Shown: one piece after another, positions 19,734-29,174 of the stretch
Numbering within the stretch: position 1 is the stretch's first letter
How the letters are laid out: the number at the start of each line of letters is the position of its first letter
Source: Citrobacter portucalensis
Lineage (GTDB): Bacteria; Pseudomonadota; Gammaproteobacteria; Enterobacterales; Enterobacteriaceae
Length of the DNA: 64,000 nt
Direction: 5' to 3'
Assembly (NCBI RefSeq): GCF_002042885.1
Contig: NZ_MVFY01000005.1
Span: forward strand, 186,001 to 250,000
Translations under genes and position numbers: made by a program
The notes under the pieces: generated by a model
What the model saw: only the letters and a program-made list of their open reading frames with translations
The model's database searches: none
What the model was told of the DNA's origin: nothing

Positions 19734-20784
19734 AATTTTTTTCGCTGACCAGAAAGCTATTAAACTGCGGCGACATCCAGGTTTTAAACCCCTCACCCTC
19801 TTTCACAATCATATAGACCGCCAGCCCTTCACGACGCACGACTTCTTTGGCCTTTTCCGGGCCGAGCACCATCAATCCGGTATCCCAGCCATCGGCTTCC
19901 AGCGCCGTTGGCGCAATCACCGTTACGGACACCAGATTATGTTCGATCGGGCGACCGGTTTGTGGATCGATAACATGGGAAAGGCGCTTACCGTCCAGCT
20001 CATAATAGTTCCGGTAGCTGCCGGAGGTGCTAATGCCGTGCCCGTTAATGTCGACAATCGCCTGCACCGCGTTTTCACGATCGGTGGGTTTCTGGATTGC
20101 CACTCGCCACGGATGCCCTTCAGCATTCATTCCCCTGCTGTTCAGCGCACCACCAACGGAAACCAGATAACGGGAGATCCCCTCTTGCTCCATCAATCGA
20201 GCCAGATGATCGGCGGCGTACCCTTCACCAACGGTCGAGAGATCAACATACAGATCCGGCAAGTCTTTTTGCAGGTAGTTCTGATGCGCTTCATTCACAA
20301 CTTTCAGATGAGAAAGCCCGGTTTGCGCTTTTGCAGCGTCAATTTGCGCTTGGGTGGGAATATGCAACGGCTGCTGATCCGGGCCAAAGCCCCACAGGTT
20401 GACTAACGGCCCCACGGTGATATCCATGGCCCCATCGGTTTTTGCACCAATGCGTAGCGCCGAAGTCACGATATCCGCCATGGCGTCGTTAACCGGCCAC
20501 GGCGACAGGCTTTTCGACAGGTTAAAGCGCATTAACGCAGAATCGTTTTTATAGGTGGAGAGCAGTTGATCATCGGCATCAAGCTGAGTCTGGATCTTGG
20601 CCTGCAGTTCCCTGGCGCGTTTGGCATCTACGCCTACCACACTGACCCGCCAGAAAGTGCCCATCGTTTTACCTTCCAGAACCGTGGCAGGAATTGTGGT
20701 CTGAGCAGGTTTCGGGGCCTCATCGCACCCGACAAAAAAGATCGTCACAGCCAGCAGTGCTGCGCGATAAAAATTCATTTCCAT
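19732..20784 (-). CDS. apbE: FAD:protein FMN transferase ApbE (lipoprotein)
   Basis: ApbE attaches FMN covalently to threonine in target flavoproteins such as NqrB/C and RnfG, using FAD and Mg2+ at the periplasmic face. The 350-residue protein has a lipoprotein signal with lipobox FVGC (Cys20), so it is anchored to the membrane. Conserved ApbE features include EGKTMGTFWRV, DITVGPLVNLWGFG, the flavin-binding SVGGALNSRG and the metal-binding DGWDTGLMVLG region. It lies between ompC and ada, all on the minus strand. Confidence 0.95.
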   Translation of the reverse strand: MEMNFYRAALLAVTIFFVGCDEAPKPAQTTIPATVLEGKTMGTFWRVSVVGVDAKRARELQAKIQTQLDADDQLLSTYKNDSALMRFNLSKSLSPWPVNDAMADIVTSALRIGAKTDGAMDITVGPLVNLWGFGPDQQPLHIPTQAQIDAAKAQTGLSHLKVVNEAHQNYLQKDLPDLYVDLSTVGEGYAADHLARLMEQEGISRYLVSVGGALNSRGMNAEGHPWRVAIQKPTDRENAVQAIVDINGHGISTSGSYRNYYELDGKRLSHVIDPQTGRPIEHNLVSVTVIAPTALEADGWDTGLMVLGPEKAKEVVRREGLAVYMIVKEGEGFKTWMSPQFNSFLVSEKN

Positions 20785-20859
20785 ACGTAATTATCCTCAT
20801 GCGAACGGGCGCAAGAGTACACCAAAAATCGTTGTTTGTACGGCGAAAAAACGGCATTA

Positions 20860-20881
20860 AAAAAGGCCCCGCAGGGCCTTT
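20860..20881 (-). terminator. Terminator after ompC
   Basis: On the minus strand AAAGGCCC-TGC-GGGGCCTTTTTTAA forms a GC-rich stem with a T run, located 17 nt after the ompC stop. This is the classical porin terminator layout. Confidence 0.85.
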
Positions 20882-20898
20882 GATAGACATAATGTAGA

Positions 20899-22014
20899 TT
20901 AGAACTGGTAAACCAGACCCAGTGCTACGATGTCATCGGTGCTGATGCCAGCATCACGAGTGAACTGGTTGTCATCCAGCAGGTTGATTTTGTAATCAAC
21001 ATAGGTGGACATGTTTTTGTTGAAGTAGTAGGTCGCGCCAACATCAACATATTTCAGGATATCTTCGTCGCCATAGCCGCGGCCCAGGTCTTTACCTTTG
21101 GACTGCAGGTAAGCCACGGACGGACGCAGACCGAAGTCGAACTGGTACTGAGCAACGGCTTCGAAGTTCTGTGCTTTGTTAGCCCAGCCCAGGGAGCCCG
21201 CACGCGTTGCGTTGTAGGTCTGGGTGTACTGTGCTGCCAGGTACACGTTGTTCGCGTCGTATTTCAGACCACCAGTGTAGGTTTCAGCACGGTCGCCAGT
21301 ACCGAAGTTCAAACGGTTCTGCTCGTCAGTACGTTTGGAGCTGGTGACAGCAGTACCCAGTGCGAAGCCTTCACCGATATCATAAGTGATAGATCCGCCA
21401 ACGCCGTCGCCGTTTTGACGCAGCGCGTCACGACCGTTGTTGGTCACGCCAGTGAACGTTCTGCCGTTCTCGTCTTCGCCGCTTACGCTACCGTTTTTAC
21501 CCTGATACTGAATGGCAAAGTTCAGGCCATCAACCAAACCGAAGAAGTCGGTGTTACGGTAGGTCGCGAAGCCGTTACCACGCTGCTGCATGAAGTTGTC
21601 AGCACCGTAAGTATCGCCGCCGAATTCTGGCAGGACGTCGGTCCAGGACGTTACGTCGTAAACTACGCCGTAGTTACGACCGTAGTCGAAAGAACCTACG
21701 TCAGCGAATTTCAGACCCGCAAACGCCACACGCGTCCAGGCGTTGTTTTCACTTTCAGCCGCATTACCCTGAATCTGGTATTCCCACTGGCCGTAACCGG
21801 TCAGTTGGTCGTTAACCTGAGTTTCGCCTTTGAAGCCGATACGCATGTAAGTCTTGTCACCATCATCACCTTTGTTGTCGGAGAAATAGTGCAGACCGTC
21901 GACTTTACCGTACAGATCTAATTTGTTGCCGTCTTTGTTATAAATTTCAGCCGCATTCGCTGCGCCTGCTACCAGCAGTGCTGGTACCAGGAGGGACAGT
22001 ACTTTAACTTTCAT
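20899..22014 (-). CDS. ompC: Outer membrane porin OmpC
   Basis: Trimeric general-diffusion porin, 371 residues, with a Sec signal peptide ending GAANA and mature start [16 protein letters not shown]. Sixteen beta strands are expected. The constriction-loop motif PEFGGD is visible near residues 134-139, and the final residue is Phe (LVYQF), needed for Bam-mediated assembly. The micF RNA lies divergently upstream with OmpR-type sequences between them, as in E. coli. Surface loops are the parts most likely to differ from other species. Confidence 0.97.
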   Translation of the reverse strand: MKVKVLSLLVPALLVAGAANAAEIYNKDGNKLDLYGKVDGLHYFSDNKGDDGDKTYMRIGFKGETQVNDQLTGYGQWEYQIQGNAAESENNAWTRVAFAGLKFADVGSFDYGRNYGVVYDVTSWTDVLPEFGGDTYGADNFMQQRGNGFATYRNTDFFGLVDGLNFAIQYQGKNGSVSGEDENGRTFTGVTNNGRDALRQNGDGVGGSITYDIGEGFALGTAVTSSKRTDEQNRLNFGTGDRAETYTGGLKYDANNVYLAAQYTQTYNATRAGSLGWANKAQNFEAVAQYQFDFGLRPSVAYLQSKGKDLGRGYGDEDILKYVDVGATYYFNKNMSTYVDYKINLLDDNQFTRDAGISTDDIVALGLVYQF

Positions 22015-22164
22015 GTTATTAACCCTCTGTTATATGCCTTTATTGCTTTTTTATGCCACTGCATACTGATTAAGGTCATTAACCAGTCGGCAACTTCATT
22101 CTCCGCAAAAACAAAGAATAATCCAACACGAATATGATACTAAAACTTTTAAGGTGTTTCATTT

Positions 22165-22200
22165 ATCGGCATAGATGTTTCTAAATGTTAATACAAGGGA
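22165..22200. promoter_or_regulatory. OmpR-type binding sequence upstream of ompC
   Basis: Read on the minus strand this stretch contains ACATTTAGAAACATCTA, close to the high-affinity OmpR C1 box of E. coli ompC. It lies about 160-180 bp before the ompC start. Further OmpR boxes probably continue toward 22140. The assignment is by remembered similarity and position. Confidence 0.55.
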
Positions 22201-22345
22201 ACTTTTTTAAAATCAAAAAACAGTCGAAATAAGCACAAATAATCAAGAATCATTTCAATTCTCTTTAAAATCAATGCATTGTACAAAAATATCTTATAGC
22301 ACTGAATGACAAAACAAAATCTTCACTCGCAACTAAAATAGACCC

Positions 22346-22438
22346 GCTATCATCATTAACTTTATTTATTACCGTCATTCATTTATGAATGTCTGTTTAC
22401 CCCTATTTCAGCCGAATGCTCAGCGTTCGGTTTTTTTT
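22346..22438 (+). ncRNA. micF: MicF antisense RNA
   Basis: Hfq-dependent small RNA that pairs with the ompF mRNA leader and blocks its translation under high osmolarity, heat or oxidative stress. The 93-nt stretch begins GCTATCATCATTAACTTTAT, the seed region conserved in E. coli MicF. It ends in a hairpin, CCGAATGCTCAGCGTTCGG, followed by a run of T. A TAAAAT -10 sequence lies at 22334-22339. Its place divergent to ompC and ahead of rcsD is the conserved one. Confidence 0.93.
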
Positions 22439-22751
22439 TACCCTTCTTTACACAAAGCTTACCTTTCTGTGCTACCGATGAAAAACTATAACGACTATTA
22501 ACTATCTCGGGCGTCACGATCAGATATAAGTTTGATAAATAATTTCTTGTTATTTAATGCTAAATGTATACATTCCGTACGAATATTTGTACCCACCTTT
22601 ATCCACTGTACACCTTTGCACCGCCATGACTGCAACAAAATCAGGCGCAAAGAATGCAGGCCAGGCGGCGCGGTGTAAGTGTGGTAATTCATACATTACC
22701 CTTTATACTGCCCTTTCATCTTTCGCGTCGTTTAACAGGTCATAAACACGA
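22439..22751. other. Intergenic region between micF and rcsD with clustered palindromes
   Basis: This gap should hold the rcsDB promoter. It contains ATGTATACAT (22564-22573, perfect 10-bp palindrome) and GTACGAATATTTGTAC (22577-22592, symmetric except for one base pair). Short frames of 62-64 codons exist on both strands, but neither has a recognisable protein. No strong consensus promoter was identified. Confidence 0.5.
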
Positions 22752-25421
22752 ATGAGTCAGTCTGACACAACGGTTTCCACCCGATTCTCCCTGTTACCAG
22801 GAAGTATTACCCGTTTCTTCTTATTACTGATCGTTGTGCTGTTGGTGATGATGGGTGTTATGGTCCAGAGCGCCGTCAACACCTGGCTAAAGGATAAGAG
22901 TTATCAGATTGTCGATATTACCCATGCCATTCATAAAAGGGTCGATACCTGGCGATACGTGACCTGGCAAATCTATGACAATATTGCCGCTACAACCAGT
23001 TCACCAGGCGCAGATGGGCTACAGGAAACGCGTCTGAAACAAGATATCTATTATCTTGAGAAACCCCGCAGAAAGACTGAAGCGCTGATTTTCGGCTCGC
23101 ATGACAGTTCTACACTGGAAATGACCCAGCGTATTTCAACGTATCTGGACACGTTGTGGGGCGCGGAGAATGTCCCATGGTCAATGTATTACCTGAATGG
23201 TCAGGACAACAGCCTGATCCTAATCTCGACGTTACCGCTGAAAGATCTGACCTCTGGTTTTAAAGAATCGACGATTGGGAATATTGTGGATTCCCGGCGC
23301 GCTGAGATGCTGCAACAGGCTAATGCGCTGGATGAACGTGAAAGCTTCTCTTCACTGCGCCGTCTGGCCTGGCAAAACGGGCATTACTTCACGCTACGCA
23401 CGACCTTTAATCAGCCAGGACATCTGGCAACGGTTGTCGCCTTTGACCTGCCGATTAATGACTTGATCCCTCCCGGGATGCCGTTGGATAGTTTCCATCT
23501 GGAACCTGATGCCACCTCAACGACCGAGCACCTGAATGAAAAAGAGTCGCCTGACAGCGTCAGCATTAATTTCAACAACAGTAAAATTGAGATCTCTTCA
23601 GCGCTGAATTCAACGGATATGCGACTGGTATGGCAAGTTCCATTCGGTTCCTTGCTGCTGGATACGCTGCAAAACATTCTGCTGCCGCTGTTATTGAACA
23701 TTGCGTTACTGGCCCTGGCGCTGTTTGGTTATACCACCTTTCGCCACCTCCCTGCCCGTTCGACTGAAGTGGTGCCAAACCTTGCGGCAAATAATGAGCT
23801 GCGTGTTCTGCGCGCAATCAATGAAGAGATTGTTTCCCTTCTGCCGCTGGGATTACTGGTACACGATCAGGAAGCAAACCGCACGGTTATCAGCAATAAA
23901 ATTGCCGACCACCTGCTGCCGCATTTAAATCTGCAAAACATTACCAATATGGCAGAGCAGCATCAGGGAGTGATTCAGGCCACCATCAATAATGAACTGT
24001 ATGAAATCAGACTGTTTCGCAGCCAGATCTCCCCGAGAACGCAGATCTTTATCATTCGTGACCAGGACCGCGAGGTGCTGGTCAATAAGAAGCTGAAACA
24101 AGCACAGCGGCTGTATGAGAAAAACCAGCAGGCCCGCGCGGCCTTTATGCAGAATATTGGCAGCGCGCTGAAAGACCCCGCAAAAACGCTGGCTGCTAAT
24201 GCCGCCGCGCTCAATACACCAGACAGCCAGAAACTGGCCAATCAGGCCGACGTTCTGGTGCGCATGGTGGACGAAATCCAGCTAGCCAACCTGCTGGAGA
24301 ACGATGCCTGGAAAGGTGAATCCACACTGTTTTCCGTGCAGGCATTAATTGACGACGTGGTTCCGGAGGTTCTGCCGGCCATTAAGCGTAAAGGGCTGCA
24401 GCTGCTGATTAAAAATCACTTAAGCGCCCATGACGAACGCCGTGGCGATCGCGATGCCTTGCGCCGTATTTTGCTGCTGTTGATCCAATATGCGGTAACC
24501 ACCACGCAGATTGGTAAAATCACGCTGGAAGTCGACCAGGATGAGTCAGAGGCCGAACGCCTGACCTTCCGCATTCTGGATACCGGGGAAGGCGTCACAT
24601 TAAATGAAGTTGATAATCTCCATTTCCCATTCATTAATGACACGCAGGGCGATCGGTATGGCAAAGCCAACCCGCTGACGTTCTGGCTGTGCGATCAGTT
24701 AGCCCGCAAGCTTGGCGGACACCTGAATATTAAAGCACGGGAAGAACTTGGAACACGTTACATCGTCCATGTTAAAATGCCGCTGCACGATCAACATGCT
24801 GATAGTGAAGAGCGCCTGTTGGATGACGTCTGCGTAATGGTTGATGTCACCTCAAATGACGTACGTAGCATTGTATTACGTCAGCTGGAAAACTGGGGGG
24901 CAACCTGCATCACGCCCGATGAACGGTTGAATAGTCAAGAATATGATCTCTTTTTAACGGATAATCCGTCTAATCTTACTGCCTCGGGCTTGCTTTTGAG
25001 CGATGATGAGTCTGGCGTACGGAAAATTGGCCCCGGTCAGCTGCGCGTCAACTTTAATATGAGCAATGCTATGCAGGAAGCTGTCCTTGAGCTGATTGAA
25101 GAGCAGCTGGCACAAGAAGAGTTCCAGGAACTCCCCCTCGGCGGAGATGAAAACGCCGAACTTCATGCCAGTGGTTACTACGCACTCTTTGTAGACACAG
25201 TACCGGATGATGTTAAGAGGTTGTATACTGAGGCGGCTATCAGCGATTTCGCTGCATTAGCCCAAACGGCCCATCGCCTGAAAGGCGTGTTTGCCATGCT
25301 TAATCTGGTACCCGGCAAGCAGTTATGTGAAGCGCTGGAACATCTTATTCAAGAGAAAGATGCTCCAGGTATAGAAAAATACATCAGCGACATTGACGTT
25401 TACGTCAAGAGCTTGCTGTAG
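22752..25421 (+). CDS. rcsD: Phosphotransferase RcsD
   Basis: Inner-membrane phosphotransfer protein of the Rcs envelope-stress relay, 889 residues. It receives phosphate from RcsC on its C-terminal HPt domain and passes it to RcsB. A membrane segment (about residues 20-42), a periplasmic sensor domain and a second segment (about 305-325) are followed by a histidine-kinase-like region without the active histidine. The HPt domain has the phosphorylated His841 in QTAHRLKGVF. It is followed 16 bp later by rcsB. Confidence 0.97.
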   Translation: MSQSDTTVSTRFSLLPGSITRFFLLLIVVLLVMMGVMVQSAVNTWLKDKSYQIVDITHAIHKRVDTWRYVTWQIYDNIAATTSSPGADGLQETRLKQDIYYLEKPRRKTEALIFGSHDSSTLEMTQRISTYLDTLWGAENVPWSMYYLNGQDNSLILISTLPLKDLTSGFKESTIGNIVDSRRAEMLQQANALDERESFSSLRRLAWQNGHYFTLRTTFNQPGHLATVVAFDLPINDLIPPGMPLDSFHLEPDATSTTEHLNEKESPDSVSINFNNSKIEISSALNSTDMRLVWQVPFGSLLLDTLQNILLPLLLNIALLALALFGYTTFRHLPARSTEVVPNLAANNELRVLRAINEEIVSLLPLGLLVHDQEANRTVISNKIADHLLPHLNLQNITNMAEQHQGVIQATINNELYEIRLFRSQISPRTQIFIIRDQDREVLVNKKLKQAQRLYEKNQQARAAFMQNIGSALKDPAKTLAANAAALNTPDSQKLANQADVLVRMVDEIQLANLLENDAWKGESTLFSVQALIDDVVPEVLPAIKRKGLQLLIKNHLSAHDERRGDRDALRRILLLLIQYAVTTTQIGKITLEVDQDESEAERLTFRILDTGEGVTLNEVDNLHFPFINDTQGDRYGKANPLTFWLCDQLARKLGGHLNIKAREELGTRYIVHVKMPLHDQHADSEERLLDDVCVMVDVTSNDVRSIVLRQLENWGATCITPDERLNSQEYDLFLTDNPSNLTASGLLLSDDESGVRKIGPGQLRVNFNMSNAMQEAVLELIEEQLAQEEFQELPLGGDENAELHASGYYALFVDTVPDDVKRLYTEAAISDFAALAQTAHRLKGVFAMLNLVPGKQLCEALEHLIQEKDAPGIEKYISDIDVYVKSLL

Positions 25422-25437
25422 CAAGGTAGCCCAATAC

Positions 25438-26088
25438 ATGAACACTATGAACGTAATTATTGCCGATGACCACCCGATTGTACTGTTCGGTATTCGTAAA
25501 TCACTTGAGCAAATCGAGTGGGTAAATGTTGTCGGCGAATTTGAAGACTCCACTGCACTGATCAACAATTTGCCTAAGTTGGATGCGCATGTGTTGATTA
25601 CCGACCTCTCCATGCCGGGAGATAAATACGGTGATGGGATCACGTTAATTAAATATATCAAGCGTCATTTCCCAAGCCTGTCGATTATCGTTCTGACCAT
25701 GAACAACAATCCGGCTATCCTGAGCGCGGTACTGGATCTCGATATTGAAGGGATCGTACTGAAACAAGGCGCGCCAACCGACCTGCCAAAAGCGCTGGCC
25801 GCGCTGCAGAAAGGTAAGAAATTTACCCCGGAAAGCGTGTCTCGTCTGCTGGAGAAAATCAGCGCCAGCGGCTATGGCGATAAACGTCTGTCACCGAAAG
25901 AGAGTGAAGTGCTGCGCTTGTTTGCCGAAGGTTTCCTGGTTACTGAAATCGCTAAAAAGCTCAACCGCAGCATTAAAACCATCAGCAGCCAGAAAAAATC
26001 GGCAATGATGAAGCTCGGTGTGGAAAACGATATCGCACTGCTGAATTACCTCTCCTCCGTGACGCTGAGTCCGTCAGACAAAGAGTAA
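25438..26088 (+). CDS. rcsB: Response regulator RcsB
   Basis: Output regulator of the Rcs relay, 216 residues, controlling capsule, motility, cell division and acid-resistance genes, alone or with partners such as RcsA. The receiver domain has the acidic pair ADD (residues 9-11), phosphorylated Asp56 in ITDLSMPG and Lys109 in VLKQG. The LuxR-type helix-turn-helix spans about 148-208. The frame is open 15 codons upstream inside rcsD, but MNTMNVIIADD at 25438 matches the known start. The protein is almost the same as in E. coli. Confidence 0.98.
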   Translation: MNTMNVIIADDHPIVLFGIRKSLEQIEWVNVVGEFEDSTALINNLPKLDAHVLITDLSMPGDKYGDGITLIKYIKRHFPSLSIIVLTMNNNPAILSAVLDLDIEGIVLKQGAPTDLPKALAALQKGKKFTPESVSRLLEKISASGYGDKRLSPKESEVLRLFAEGFLVTEIAKKLNRSIKTISSQKKSAMMKLGVENDIALLNYLSSVTLSPSDKE

Positions 26089-26105
26089 TTCTTTATCACG
26101 TCAAA

Positions 26106-26196
26106 ATGCCTGATGGCGCTGCGTTTATCAGGCCTACGAACACACAGCATCGTGCACTTTTCGTAGGCCGGATAAGACTAACGCCGCCATCCGGCT
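26106..26196. repeat. BIME between rcsB and rcsC
   Basis: A REP unit ATGCCTGATGGCGCTGCG...ATCAGGCCTACG (26106-26138) is followed by an inverted unit CGTAGGCCGGATAAG...GCCATCCGGC (26162-26195). It lies between the convergent genes rcsB and rcsC and may end transcription from both sides. Confidence 0.9.
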
Positions 26197-26206
26197 CTTT
26201 TATCCC

Positions 26207-29053
26207 CTATCCCCGCGTTTTTCTCACTCTTTCCGCATAGACCGCCAGCGTTTGCTTCAATACGTCTAAGGTCACCGGCTTGGACAGACAGCTATCCATA
26301 CCTGATTCCAGACAACGCTGCTTCTCTTCGGCAAGCGCGTTTGCCGTTACCCCCACAACAGGCAGCGTTAACCCTAGCTGGCGGATACGCTGCGTCAGGC
26401 GATAACCATCCATATTTGGCATGTTGACGTCACTCAGCACGATATCGATATGGTTTTTGCTGAGTACGTTGAGCGCATCCACACCGTCATTCGCCGTTTT
26501 ACACTGATATCCCAACGATCCCAGCTGATCGGCCAGTAAGCGCCGGTTGATAGGGTGATCGTCAACAACCAGGATCATCATGTCATCGTTCGTCGCACCG
26601 GCTTTATCCGGGGCTGGCAACGCCGTGGAGAGATCTTCACTCCCCAGCTCTACACTGTAGATATGCGCCAACAGCGCAGGCAGTTCGTGCGGTGACGCCA
26701 CGCTGTGTACCCATTCTCCAGGCTCTCTTTCCAGCGGAATGCCAATATGGCGGCGGCAGAAAATTACCGCTGCCCGTCCCTGCCAGGCCTGTTCCAGCAC
26801 ATCGTCGGCCACCAGCAGGTCATCCGCATCGGGCTGTTGTCCCTCATATCGCAGCACCGTCATCCCGTTACGCGTCAGGCTGGATTCGAGAAATTGGTAC
26901 AGTGACGCATTGCGTACTGCCAGCCAGCAACGCGTGCCAGCCAATCCTTCTACACCCTTTTTCAACGGATACTGTGCGCCATAAAGCGGAATACGCAGCG
27001 TAAACTGACTCCCCATTCCCGGCTCGGAATCGACGGAAATATCCCCATCCATCATGCTGATCAGTTTTTCACAAATCGCCAAACCGAGTCCCGTTCCCTG
27101 GAAATTACGCTGTACGCCAGTCCCCACCTGGAAGAAAGGATCGAACAACCGAACCACCTCTTTGGCAGGGATCCCTACACCGGTATCACGCACTCGAATG
27201 CTCAGGTAGTCGCCGCTGCACTGCACGTGCAGCACAATACAACCGGTATCGGTAAACTTGATTGCGTTACTCAGCAGATTAGAAATCACCTGTTGTAAAC
27301 GCATCGGATCGCCATTCAGCGCCACGGGCACATCCGGGTCGATAAAGCAGTACAACCCCAACTGCTTGCGGACCACCAGCGGCAAATAGTTAGCCGTAAT
27401 ATGGTTCATGACTTCACGCGGTGAAAACTCTCGCGGCTCAATCTTCAGCTGTTCAGATTCAATTTTTGAGAAGTCGAGAATATCGCTGATAATTTTCAGC
27501 AGCAGGCTGGAAGAGTTATTCATCGCCGTTACCAGACGATCCACCCCACTCGGTAACTCTTTGGTTTGCAACAAATCAAGATTACCGATAATGCCATATA
27601 GCGGTGTACGTAGCTCATGGCTCACCGTCGCAAGGAACATCGATTTGGACTGGCTGGCCTGTTCCGCCGCCTGCGCCATCTCCTGCAACGACTCTTCCAT
27701 TTTAACGCGCGCACTGACATCAACCAGGACACAAATTGCCACGTTTTCATTGCGATAGCGCGAGTGCACAAAGCTGATTTGCAGATTGGTATTGTTGCTG
27801 GTTAGTACATCAACAAAATTGACCTGTTGGCCGCAAATAATTTGCGTTAACCGCTGACGGTCTTCATGCGTCAGCATGTTCAGATAGGTGTGCGCCAGTT
27901 CGTTACTCAGGATGTTAATCCCATCCATCGTGCGCAGAATACAAATACCCACCGGCGCAGAAGCTACGATTTTACGGTTAAACTGCTCATGTTCTTCCAG
28001 CCGCTGAGCATCGCTTTCCGCTGGAATAAAAATGCGCCGTTCATACATGCGCGTGAGCATAAACAATGCCGCGCCAACCAGCACGTTCAACAAGATAGCG
28101 TTCAGGATCATCATGCGGATCCGCTCCAGCACCAGATCGACCGGAACGGAATAAACGATGCTCAGGGAGGACGGAGGCAGATTCTTCTTCAATACCAGCT
28201 CGCGGAAACCCGGCGTGTAACCAAACCAGGAGCGTTCCTGCATCCAGTGGGGCTCAGCCTTAATATTCCCTTCAGGGCCAGTGAGCGAAATCAGCGCATG
28301 CCCATTTTCGTCGAGGATGGTCACGCCCATCGGTAAACTGCCCGGCGTGAAGAAATTCTCCATACGAATAGGCTGCTCTACGCCCAACAGCGCCTGGAGG
28401 CGATTGGCGAGGTAAACCGGCGTCAGCGCATAGAAATACCCTACTCCCGGACGCGGCCCCTGGCTGATCCAGAACAAGTTGTTGCCGTTTTCATCTTGCG
28501 TAGCATTGCGATACTTAATAATGCGCTCATGCAACGCCTTCAGGGCCTCGTCACGTTCGACAGGCATATCACGCAAGCCGAAATTGGCCATACAGAGGTT
28601 GTCGCTGCCAATCAGGAACACTCGATTTAAATCATAGGCGGCGGAAAAGTTGTCGCGCCAGTAGCGCATAAACCATGCCAGTGATTCCAGAGAACCTCGC
28701 CAGGCGTTGCCCATGACAGAACAGTCGGAGTCGGCAAACAGCGGCTCAAAATTAGGCACGACGGTTTTATCATCTCGCGCCCGCAGCGACATCACGCCGT
28801 TTTCCGCCGTTAAGCGATTCTCGGCAATATATTTCAGCTCTTTAATGACATCAGATGTGCGCTGAATGTAGCGCTGGGCCTGATCGGAGCTGAGATTAAG
28901 CTCCTGATGGATCTCAGACTCTCGCTGATGCAGCGCATTCACAATGTAGAACACGGAGGCGAACGCAATCAGACACCAGATAACGAGCGCCAACGCTCTG
29001 AACAGGTAGCGTGAAACTTTTAGAGTTGAATGAACGGAAGCAAGGTATTTCAA
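26207..29053 (-). CDS. rcsC: Hybrid sensor histidine kinase RcsC
   Basis: Inner-membrane hybrid kinase, 948 residues, which phosphorylates RcsD in response to envelope damage reported through RcsF/IgaA. Two membrane segments (about residues 20-42 and 312-335) flank a periplasmic domain. A PAS-like region, the DHp helix with FLATVSHELRTPLYG (His near 478) and the catalytic ATPase with GTGLGLAI follow. The C-terminal receiver has the phospho-acceptor Asp in VLSDVNMP. It converges on rcsDB, leaving the BIME between them. Confidence 0.97.
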   Translation of the reverse strand: MKYLASVHSTLKVSRYLFRALALVIWCLIAFASVFYIVNALHQRESEIHQELNLSSDQAQRYIQRTSDVIKELKYIAENRLTAENGVMSLRARDDKTVVPNFEPLFADSDCSVMGNAWRGSLESLAWFMRYWRDNFSAAYDLNRVFLIGSDNLCMANFGLRDMPVERDEALKALHERIIKYRNATQDENGNNLFWISQGPRPGVGYFYALTPVYLANRLQALLGVEQPIRMENFFTPGSLPMGVTILDENGHALISLTGPEGNIKAEPHWMQERSWFGYTPGFRELVLKKNLPPSSLSIVYSVPVDLVLERIRMMILNAILLNVLVGAALFMLTRMYERRIFIPAESDAQRLEEHEQFNRKIVASAPVGICILRTMDGINILSNELAHTYLNMLTHEDRQRLTQIICGQQVNFVDVLTSNNTNLQISFVHSRYRNENVAICVLVDVSARVKMEESLQEMAQAAEQASQSKSMFLATVSHELRTPLYGIIGNLDLLQTKELPSGVDRLVTAMNNSSSLLLKIISDILDFSKIESEQLKIEPREFSPREVMNHITANYLPLVVRKQLGLYCFIDPDVPVALNGDPMRLQQVISNLLSNAIKFTDTGCIVLHVQCSGDYLSIRVRDTGVGIPAKEVVRLFDPFFQVGTGVQRNFQGTGLGLAICEKLISMMDGDISVDSEPGMGSQFTLRIPLYGAQYPLKKGVEGLAGTRCWLAVRNASLYQFLESSLTRNGMTVLRYEGQQPDADDLLVADDVLEQAWQGRAAVIFCRRHIGIPLEREPGEWVHSVASPHELPALLAHIYSVELGSEDLSTALPAPDKAGATNDDMMILVVDDHPINRRLLADQLGSLGYQCKTANDGVDALNVLSKNHIDIVLSDVNMPNMDGYRLTQRIRQLGLTLPVVGVTANALAEEKQRCLESGMDSCLSKPVTLDVLKQTLAVYAERVRKTRG

Positions 29054-29130
29054 AGGGGCGAAGCTCCGCCTCAGGGCATTAATAGAGTGTGGTTAAGGTA
29101 GCGGTAAATGTCTTTTGTCGCAATGCCATT

Positions 29131-29162
29131 AAAAAAAGGGCCGGATTTCTCCGGCCCTTTTT
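29131..29162 (-). terminator. Terminator after gyrA
   Basis: GGGCCGG-ATTTCT-CCGGCCC is flanked by an A run on one side and a T run on the other, so the hairpin can work in both directions. It lies 12 bp after the gyrA stop and upstream of rcsC. Confidence 0.88.
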
Positions 29163-29174
29163 ATAACGTCTTAA

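Noticed and set aside
22557-22745. 62-codon plus-strand frame between micF and rcsD, and a 64-codon minus-strand frame over it
   Set aside because: Both are short, lack a convincing ribosome binding site and overlap the expected rcsD promoter; no homology is recognisable by eye.
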